42,011 nt of DNA from an uncultured Burkholderiales bacterium (GTDB lineage: Bacteria; Pseudomonadota; Gammaproteobacteria; Burkholderiales; Casimicrobiaceae): NCBI GenBank assembly GCA_937944385.1, contig CALDYQ010000016.1, forward strand, positions 1-42,011. Direction: 5' to 3'. Position 1 is the stretch's first letter, and each line of letters opens with the position of its first letter. The notes under the pieces are model-generated. The model was not told where the DNA came from. It ran no database searches and saw only the letters and a program-made list of their open reading frames with translations. This document shows positions 36,606-42,011 of the stretch, in pieces. The position numbers were made by a program, and so were the translations under genes.

Positions 36606-37013
36606 GATTGTGGGGCAAAAGACCGACGAAATTTGGGAAAACAGCTTTGAATCGTAATGCTGGCAGATGACGCGCGTTCGATGCGAGGGGCAGCCGTGCC
36701 CGGTGGATTGACTTCGGGGCGCGTCAGGCCATGCGGACGGCGTTGCCGATCACGACGTTGCGGTGAGCCCTGAAGGTGCAGACCATCGCGCAGACGATCG
36801 ATCGTGCAGGCCGTCGCGCAGATCATCGCGCAGGCCATGCATGCATGCATGCCGGCCGCCGTTGTCCCCGACGCTTTCGAGCGCGACTCACCCCGGTCTG
36901 CATGCTCGGCAGCCCATGATGCAGGCCCGAGTATCCGCAGAGCGCGCGATCGCGGTCGGCAGCCGCACCGCTTCATCGAGGGCCGACCACTCCATCGAAG
37001 GCAACGGAGGACT
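36606..37013. other. Intergenic region without a convincing gene; short repeats
   Basis: This stretch of about 400 bp between acr3 and the tRNA pair has no reading frame with convincing coding features. It holds (ATGC)4 at 36837-36852, recurring ATCGCGCAG words at 36785-36835 and a GATCGATC palindrome near 36796. The acr3 promoter should lie at its left end (minus strand), but no clear boxes or arsR-type operator were found. Confidence 0.55.
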
Positions 37014-37035
37014 AAAAAACCCAACGGGGAAGGGT
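37014..37035 (-). terminator. Probable intrinsic terminator of the tRNA-Ala/tRNA-Lys transcript
   Basis: On the minus strand directly after tRNA-Lys, ACCC and GGGT form a short stem around TTCCCCGTT and are followed by a run of six T. The stem is short, but its place at the end of the tRNA pair fits a terminator. Confidence 0.5.
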
Positions 37036-37110
37036 GGTGAGTTCTATAGGATTGGAACCTACGACCTACGGACTAAGGGTCCGTTGCTCTACCAGCTGAG
37101 CCAAGAACCC
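37035..37110 (-). tRNA. tRNA-Lys(CUU), aberrant at two invariant positions
   Basis: This 76-nt gene folds as a full cloverleaf with encoded CCA. Acceptor GGGUUCU pairs with AGAACUC (G2-U71 wobble), the D arm is GCUC-AGCUGGUA-GAGC, the anticodon stem is ACGGA/UCCGU, and the T stem is GUAGG/CCUAU. The anticodon loop CCCUUAG puts CUU at 34-36, a lysine anticodon, but position 33 is C instead of the invariant U. The T loop UUCCAAU has C at 57 instead of a purine. Stems are intact, so it is either a divergent working tRNA or an early pseudogene. It is cotranscribed with tRNA-Ala, 11 bp apart. Confidence 0.75.
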
Positions 37111-37121
37111 ATGACGATCGT

Positions 37122-37197
<76 letters not shown>

Positions 37198-37210
37198 AGA
37201 CGGACATGGA

Positions 37211-37960
37211 TTATAGGTCGCCCTCCGGCAGCGTGTAAAAGCCGCGCTCAGCATTCCAAGCGAGGAGCGACGCGGGTTGCTGCCAGTCAGTGAGCACATG
37301 GCGGGTGCCTACCCCGGGCACGTCGAAGGTGCCCGGACGGTGCGTGTGCCCGTGGATGAGTCGCGCTACGCCTGCTGATCGCATCGCTTGGGCGATGGCG
37401 TGGGGATGGGCGTCCATGATGGCCATTGCGGTGCGCGCCGTGTGTGCCCGACTTTTCGCGCGAAGGTCGTCGGCCAGACGTTGCCGCCAGGCGCGCGGCA
37501 GGCGGTTCGCGACGGCAAAGAAGGTTCGGCTTCGGAGCAGGGGGCGCACGCGCTGGTAACGCACGTCTTCAGTGCAGAGCTCATCGCCGTGGAGCAAGAG
37601 CACACGCTCGGCGCCGAGCGTGACGATTTCCCTCTCGCCGAGGAGAGTGGCGCCGCATGCGCGGGCGAAACGCTCGCCGAGCATGAAGTCTCGGTTGCCG
37701 CGCATGAGGGAGAGGGCGACGCCGTGTCGCGTGAGCAAGGCGAAGCGTTGGCTCACGCTCGCGGCGTAGTCGTCCCAGTCGAGCTGCGCGTCGCCGAGCC
37801 AGTAGTCGAAGAGGTCGCCGAGGACATAAAGTGCAGTGAGCGAGCGCGCTGGCCCCGCGATGAATCGCTGGAAACGCGCTTCGGTCTGCAGGTCGCCAGC
37901 CGAGAGGTGCAGGTCGGAGATGAAGGCGACTGTCACACGCCGCGCGCGAGGGCGAATCAA
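37211..37960 (-). CDS. lpxH: UDP-2,3-diacylglucosamine diphosphatase
   Basis: This calcineurin-like phosphoesterase of up to 249 residues makes lipid X from UDP-2,3-diacylglucosamine in lipid A synthesis. Metal ligands are seen in FISDLHLSA, VLGDLFDYWLGD, LMRGNRDFMLG, LLLHGDELCTED and IHGHTHRPG, spaced as in LpxH. The start is uncertain: TTG at 37960 overlaps the ppiB stop by four bases (TTGA) and would couple translation; GTG at 37936 is the alternative. It is the last gene of the TPR-ldt-ppiA-ppiB-lpxH run, followed by two tRNAs. Confidence 0.94.
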   Translation of the reverse strand: MIRPRARRVTVAFISDLHLSAGDLQTEARFQRFIAGPARSLTALYVLGDLFDYWLGDAQLDWDDYAASVSQRFALLTRHGVALSLMRGNRDFMLGERFARACGATLLGEREIVTLGAERVLLLHGDELCTEDVRYQRVRPLLRSRTFFAVANRLPRAWRQRLADDLRAKSRAHTARTAMAIMDAHPHAIAQAMRSAGVARLIHGHTHRPGTFDVPGVGTRHVLTDWQQPASLLAWNAERGFYTLPEGDL

Positions 37961-38466
37961 ACCACGGTGGCGCGCTCGATGATCACGTCGTCACGTGGTA
38001 CGTCGTTGTGAAAGCCCGAGCGCGTGGTGGGCACGGCGCGGATCTTGTCGACGACATCCATGCCGTCGCTCACATGCCCGAACACGACGTAGCCCCAGCC
38101 GTTGCCGCCTTCCTGCGAGAAGTCGAGGAAGCCGTTGTCCACCACGTTGATGAAGAATTGGCAGCTGGCGGAATGCGGCTCGTTGGTACGGGCCATGGCA
38201 ATCGTGCCGCGCGTGTTGCGCAGGCCCGCGGCTGAGGCTGTCTTGCCCTCGTGGGCGATCGGCGCCCGGGTGGGCTTTTGCTTCATGCCGGGAGTGAAGC
38301 CACCGCCCTGGATCATGAAATCGCGGATGACACGGTGGAATAGGGTCCCGTCGTAATGCCCTTCACGTACGTACTGCAGGAAGTTGGCCGCGGTGTTGGG
38401 GGCGCCTGCCTCGTCGATGGTGAGCGTGATGGCGCCGTGATTGGTTTCGAGTCGGACGGTGGCCAT
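37957..38466 (-). CDS. ppiB: Cytoplasmic peptidyl-prolyl isomerase, cyclophilin type
   Basis: This 169-residue cyclophilin without signal peptide catalyses proline isomerisation in the cytoplasm. The core reads LFHRVIRDFMIQGGGFTPGM, then TIAMARTNEPHSASCQFFIN and GWGYVVFGHVSDGMDVVDKI, with the catalytic Arg and Phe present. It stands between the periplasmic cyclophilin gene (54 bp away) and lpxH (overlapping). The two cyclophilins are close paralogs, so a tandem duplication with different cell addresses is likely. Confidence 0.95.
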   Translation of the reverse strand: MATVRLETNHGAITLTIDEAGAPNTAANFLQYVREGHYDGTLFHRVIRDFMIQGGGFTPGMKQKPTRAPIAHEGKTASAAGLRNTRGTIAMARTNEPHSASCQFFINVVDNGFLDFSQEGGNGWGYVVFGHVSDGMDVVDKIRAVPTTRSGFHNDVPRDDVIIERATVV

Positions 38467-38520
38467 GTTGAATTCCTTTGTCGTCAGTGTTTGCGTGTGC
38501 AGAGCGCGAGCGGGTAGTGC

Positions 38521-39171
38521 TTACTGGGAGACGATCACGGCGCGTTCGAGCACGATCGGGGTCTTCGGAACATCGGTTGGGAAGGGTCCACCTGAGCCGG
38601 TGGGAACCTCGGCCATCTTGTCGACGACATCCATACCCGAGACGACGCGGCCGAACACCGTGTAACCCCAGCCATAACGCGCACAGCCCGCCACGGGATT
38701 GGGCACTTTGCACACGGGCGGGACTTGAGCCTGTGCAGCGCTATGGTTCAAGAAGGCGTTGTCTTTGAAGTTGATGAAAAACTGAGCCGTGGCCGAATGC
38801 GGGTCGGCGGTGCGTGCCATGGCGATGGTGCCGCGGTCGTTCTTGAGGCCCGCCTTCTCGGCTTGCTCGCCTTCGTTGACGACTGGGGGACGTGTTGCCT
38901 TCTGCTTGAGCTCCTGGTCGAAGCCGCCGCCCTGCGCCATGAAGTCCTTGATCACGCGGTGGAAAACCGTGCCATCGTAGTGGCCAGCTTTGACGTATTC
39001 AAGGAAGTTATCGACGGTTTTGGGTGCAGCAGCGCGGTCGAGTTCGAGGACGACCGAGCCCAGCGAGGTCTTCAATTCCACCCGCGGCTTGGCCGAGGCT
39101 TGCGCGAACGCGGCACTGTTCAGCGAAAGCGTTGCGGCGAGGAGGAGGCTGGCAAAAAGGGCTGGACGCAT
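38521..39171 (-). CDS. ppiA: Periplasmic peptidyl-prolyl isomerase, cyclophilin type
   Basis: This 216-residue cyclophilin starts with a Sec signal (MRPALFASLLLAATLSLNSA). The core matches PpiB (VFHRVIKDFMAQGGGFDQEL, TIAMARTADPHSATAQFFIN, YGWGYTVFGRVVSGMDVVDK) but carries an insertion PPVCKVPNPVAGCARYG with two cysteines, probably a disulfide in the periplasm. The ATG at 39171 is chosen because it starts the signal; the frame is open for 49 codons upstream without a better start. It follows the L,D-transpeptidase gene by 89 bp. Confidence 0.94.
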   Translation of the reverse strand: MRPALFASLLLAATLSLNSAAFAQASAKPRVELKTSLGSVVLELDRAAAPKTVDNFLEYVKAGHYDGTVFHRVIKDFMAQGGGFDQELKQKATRPPVVNEGEQAEKAGLKNDRGTIAMARTADPHSATAQFFINFKDNAFLNHSAAQAQVPPVCKVPNPVAGCARYGWGYTVFGRVVSGMDVVDKMAEVPTGSGGPFPTDVPKTPIVLERAVIVSQ

Positions 39172-39260
39172 GAGTGAGAGAGAAAGCGATTCGATGGATG
39201 AAATGCGCTGGCCGGACGGGTCGCGTGCAGGTGCAGCGATCGGCGATTGGCACGATGGAG

Positions 39261-40553
39261 TCAGGGAAGGCTTGCCGATTCGTGCATGATGCGCCAGCGA
39301 CCATCGACCAACTGCCAATACTGACGCACACGATCGCGATGAGTTCCAAGAGCGCGATCGAAGGTCACGAGCGCGACACCGGGTTCTCCCGCCACCGCCA
39401 TGGCCGAGACGTTCGAGATGGTAACCGGGCCTGCGGGAAGCGCGGCTGGGCGGGTTCGCGAGACCGGGACCACGCGTCCAGCGGCGTTTTGCTTCGCGTC
39501 GACCGTAGCGCCGTGATAGTGCTGGGCGATACGCGTGGCATCACCGGAGACGAAATCGACACGCCAGCGTTCAACCGCCGTGAGCACGCCCTGGCCGTGG
39601 CGCGCGAGGGTATCGCGGTCGACCCAGACCAACGCATCGGCCACGATGAACGGGGTGCGGCCGGGCACGATGTACTTTCCGATGGTCGCGAGGTCGGTGT
39701 TGGAGACGACGATGCAACCATCGCTCGCGCGGGGTGCACGGGCAAACGTCGATGGCGGCGTGCCATGGAGCCAGATACCACTGCCGGTGCGGCCCATGCG
39801 CTGGTCCCAGGCATTCGGAAAGTCGAGTTCAAAGGCGCCGCTGCCGTAGAAGTCGTTCAAGCGCTCGCGCGGCACCTGACCGGTGAGGATGTAGGTACCG
39901 GTGGGGGTCCTTCGGTCGCCTTCCCGGGCCTTGCCGATACCCAACCTGCCCACACTCGCGTAGAAATCGGCGATGGGCTGGAGCCGGCCTTGCCGGTTTT
40001 CGAGAACATGCAGTCTCGAATGGCGCGCATCCACCACGATCACATGCGGTATGTCGGCTGCAACGCGCCAAAGGCCCTCCGGCAGCCGGTCCTTCATGGC
40101 CGGGTCGAGCGGACGTTTCACTCGTGCGAGGGCTTCAGCGCGAAGGTCGTCGAGTGCCTCAGAGGCGCTCTGCAATGGCGGACGTCGTGTTGGAAACGGC
40201 GTCGGAACGGCGACCTGCGCCGAAAGGTGGTGCTCGGGAACGTTGCCGATTCCCGTGATGGCCCGGCTCCGGGCAAGTAACACGTCGCCCTTGATCAGAT
40301 GCGCGAGCCGGTAATTCGGGGCCAACGCGATCATCTCGTCCACGGTACGTTCAGCCTGGACGAGCTTCCCTGCTCGGATCTCTGCGATGGCCTGCATGAG
40401 CATGAGCTCGAGGGCGGGGCTGGCCGCGACGGGCACGGTCGCGGCCACGCACGACATCAGCGCTGCCGCATGCAGCACCCGGCGTGCCGACGCGCGCGAT
40501 CCGCGCCGGGGGATGACGGGGCCTGTGGGCCTCCTGCTCTGCCGGATGGGCAT
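39261..40553 (-). CDS. L,D-transpeptidase (YkuD) with NTF2-like C-terminal domain
   Basis: This 430-residue envelope protein has a signal-like N-terminus (VLHAAALMSCVAATVPVAAS), a short TPR-like helical part (50-95), a YkuD catalytic domain (about 170-310) and a C-terminal SnoaL/NTF2-like domain (about 325-430). The active site is His263 and Cys280 in RASDGCIVVSN; the usual SHGC is SDGC here, so the second histidine is replaced by Asp. YkuD enzymes form 3-3 crosslinks or trim peptidoglycan, and family members with this tail (Csd6-like) act as L,D-carboxypeptidases. The start overlaps the upstream TPR gene's stop by one base (TGATG). Confidence 0.88.
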   Translation of the reverse strand: MPIRQSRRPTGPVIPRRGSRASARRVLHAAALMSCVAATVPVAASPALELMLMQAIAEIRAGKLVQAERTVDEMIALAPNYRLAHLIKGDVLLARSRAITGIGNVPEHHLSAQVAVPTPFPTRRPPLQSASEALDDLRAEALARVKRPLDPAMKDRLPEGLWRVAADIPHVIVVDARHSRLHVLENRQGRLQPIADFYASVGRLGIGKAREGDRRTPTGTYILTGQVPRERLNDFYGSGAFELDFPNAWDQRMGRTGSGIWLHGTPPSTFARAPRASDGCIVVSNTDLATIGKYIVPGRTPFIVADALVWVDRDTLARHGQGVLTAVERWRVDFVSGDATRIAQHYHGATVDAKQNAAGRVVPVSRTRPAALPAGPVTISNVSAMAVAGEPGVALVTFDRALGTHRDRVRQYWQLVDGRWRIMHESASLP

Positions 40554-41662
40554 CAGCCGGAGCGCTCGCTCGTGATGAGCCAGTTGCCGCCCTCATTGAC
40601 CAGGCGCAGCGTCTTGCGCGTGTTCGTCCGGAGTGTGTCCGACTGGTAGGACTGCCGGAACACCACGGTCGCCTCCGTGGGGCTCTGGAAGGTGACCTGC
40701 GGCGCAAGCACGCTGACCTTGATGCTCTTGGGCGTCGTGACTCGTTCACGACGGCGCTCGGCCCATGCCGCGCGTGACGACCCATCATCAGGTTTGAAGT
40801 TCTTCGAGTAGGCGGCAAGGTAGGCGTTTGCGTCGCGACGCGACCAGCTGGCAGCCCACGCGTTCACTGCCGCGAGGACCGGCGCCGGGTCGTTGGTTGG
40901 CGCCGCAGCGTTTGCCGATGCCGCCTGGGCGGGTGCAGGTTGCGCAGATGCGGGCGGCGCCTCGGCGCGTGTCGAGGCCGCAACGGAGGCGGCCTTGGAT
41001 GCAGCGGCAGCGGCCAGCGTAGACGCAGGAGCCGCTGCGGACGGACTTGCCGCGGCAACTTGGGTTGTCGTGCTGCCCGTCGCCGCAGCCAGTGACGAAC
41101 GCGGTGCCGTGTTTGCGCGGGGTTGTGTCGAGAAGAGGTCCCGAACGAGATTCAGCTTGGTTGCGACCTGCGTGTTGCTGCGGTCGAGCTGAAGCGCCTT
41201 GTCGTAGGCCTGGCTTGCGAGCTTCGCGTAGATGTCGCCCAGATTCTCGTGCGCGGTGGAATAGGTCGGGTGCGTCTGAATGGCGAGTTCCAGCGCGACT
41301 TTGGCCTTCTCGAACTGGCCTTTGGAGCTGTAGAGCACCGCAAGATTGTTGTAAGGCTCGGGCAGTTCCGGATAGTCCTCGGTCAGACTCTGGAAGGTTT
41401 GGATTGCGTCGTTCGTCTGTCCGAGCTCTGATTGCGCCACACCTTTGATGAACCGGGCGACCGGATCTTTCGGTCGGGTTGCGAGGTACGCATTGGCCCG
41501 ATCCAGGGCCTGCTTTGGCTGACCGGCCTTGAGGATACGGTTGATTTCCTGCAGTTCCGGGTTGCTTTGAGCCGACAACGGCGTCATGGCCATCGCCCAG
41601 CCGAGTGCCACGAGGAGCCCGAAACTCCATTGCAAGAAAAGTTTTCCCTGTCTATCCATCAC
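40553..41662 (-). CDS. TPR-repeat periplasmic protein with NTF2-like C-terminal domain
   Basis: This 369-residue protein has a signal peptide (LFLQWSFGLLVALGWAMAMT), about four tetratricopeptide repeats (35-175, such as PYNNLAVLYSSKGQFEKAKV and AHENLGDIYAKLASQAYDKA), a long Ala/Ser/Pro linker (190-255) and a C-terminal SnoaL/NTF2-like domain (260-369, VNAWAASWSRRDANAYLAAY). TPRs bind partner proteins, and the tail has the same fold as that of the next gene's product. Translational coupling to the L,D-transpeptidase suggests that they act together on the cell wall. No enzyme motif is seen. Confidence 0.85.
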   Translation of the reverse strand: MMDRQGKLFLQWSFGLLVALGWAMAMTPLSAQSNPELQEINRILKAGQPKQALDRANAYLATRPKDPVARFIKGVAQSELGQTNDAIQTFQSLTEDYPELPEPYNNLAVLYSSKGQFEKAKVALELAIQTHPTYSTAHENLGDIYAKLASQAYDKALQLDRSNTQVATKLNLVRDLFSTQPRANTAPRSSLAAATGSTTTQVAAASPSAAAPASTLAAAAASKAASVAASTRAEAPPASAQPAPAQAASANAAAPTNDPAPVLAAVNAWAASWSRRDANAYLAAYSKNFKPDDGSSRAAWAERRRERVTTPKSIKVSVLAPQVTFQSPTEATVVFRQSYQSDTLRTNTRKTLRLVNEGGNWLITSERSG

Positions 41663-41826
41663 TGGAGCCCACCCACATACCTTTACGCGTCAATACTCCG
41701 GATTCTAGGATTCTGCGCGGCGAATGCGGTGAGGGGGCAGCCGCGCTGTTCTCATGTCCTTTCGCCTGCGCAGTTGCGTCCTCCAAGGTGCTGCGGCGAC
41801 TGGGCGCTCAGGTGGCTGGGTCGCAA

Positions 41827-42010
41827 TCATCCCGACGCCTGGGCTGCGCAACGGCTCATGGGGATGAGACATGACGGACAGGCGTCGGCGCGCACGATGG
41901 CGTCATCGGAGGCAGAAGCCAGACTGGGGAAGCGAGATCGGCATCGCTCGGCGCAGGCCCCGCAGGACGAGCAATTCAGCAGAACTGTCAGGAAACGTTG
42001 GTCATCGCCC
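41827..42010 (-). CDS. Possible cysteine-rich ferredoxin-like protein, C-terminal part (cut by window edge)
   Basis: On the minus strand an open frame enters from the right edge and stops at 41827-41829. Its last 60 residues contain CSSCGACAERC, a C-x2-C-x2-C-x3-C spacing as in [4Fe-4S] ferredoxins, and a second cluster CPSCLIPMSRC. Third-position GC is lower than in neighbouring genes, and the proline that usually follows the fourth cysteine is absent (Arg). It may be the end of an iron-sulfur or zinc protein, or a chance frame; the start is outside the window. The 164 bp between it and the TPR gene show nothing else. Confidence 0.4.
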   Translation of the reverse strand, partial: GDDQRFLTVLLNCSSCGACAERCRSRFPSLASASDDAIVRADACPSCLIPMSRCAAQASG

Positions 42011-42011
42011 T

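Noticed and set aside
37035-37110. tRNA-Arg(CCU) reading of the odd anticodon loop
   Set aside because: This needs a shifted loop; with a standard seven-base loop the anticodon is CUU and the rest resembles lysine tRNAs.

Overview
The window looks like the chromosome of a GC-rich betaproteobacterium (Burkholderiales-like) that lives as a sulfur-oxidising chemolithoautotroph. The evidence is the gene content: the end of an alpha-carboxysome locus, a near-complete Calvin cycle operon, a complete sox operon including soxCD, and housekeeping blocks (queA-tgt-yajC-secD-secF, and TPR-ldt-ppiA-ppiB-lpxH) in an order familiar from that group. A genus cannot be fixed from this sequence alone; Thiomonas-like organisms fit.

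Layout. 1-789: the tail of a carboxysome operon, with the C-terminus of a CsoS1 shell protein, the Rubisco assembly factor acRAF and a small basic Ala/Lys/Pro protein. 894-4141: a Nudix/TenI fusion and a SulP transporter with an extra C-terminal domain, a plausible bicarbonate importer. 4160-5139: a scar made of two decayed genes placed back to back, a LysR/cbbR-type gene without its DNA-binding domain and the last third of cbbX, the activase of red-type Rubisco. 5147-16088: an intact cbbR and, divergent from it, cbbY-cbbE-cbbF-cbbP-cbbT-cbbZ-cbbG-cbbK-cbbA. 16100-18121: a redoxin, a DUF3617-type protein and a TcdA/ThiF-family enzyme. 18176-26254: soxR-soxC-D-Y-Z-A-X-B and a TlpA-like thioredoxin. 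26305-34088: tRNA-Leu(CAA), a periplasmic protein of unknown function, queA-tgt-yajC-secD-secF and a DedA protein. 34152-36605 (minus): an ACR3 arsenite carrier and an ArsB/NhaD-type permease. 37035-37197 (minus): an aberrant tRNA-Lys(CUU) and tRNA-Ala(CGC). 37211-41662 (minus): lpxH, ppiB, ppiA, an L,D-transpeptidase and a TPR protein. 41827-42010 (minus): the end of a cysteine-rich, ferredoxin-like reading frame.

How the parts work together. The Sox enzymes oxidise thiosulfate in the periplasm and feed electrons to cytochromes. That energy drives the Calvin cycle genes 10 kb away, whose CO2 is concentrated by the carboxysome and probably by the SulP transporter.

Most notable. The 4160-5139 scar is best read as what remains after a deletion removed the 5' half of cbbR, the divergent promoter, cbbL, cbbS and most of cbbX. 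This would be a fossil of a lost form IC Rubisco locus beside the carboxysomal system. Within the sox operon there is a five-copy 13-nt repeat between soxY and soxZ, a strong intrinsic terminator just before soxB, and a palindrome set between the -35 and -10 boxes of the soxR promoter.
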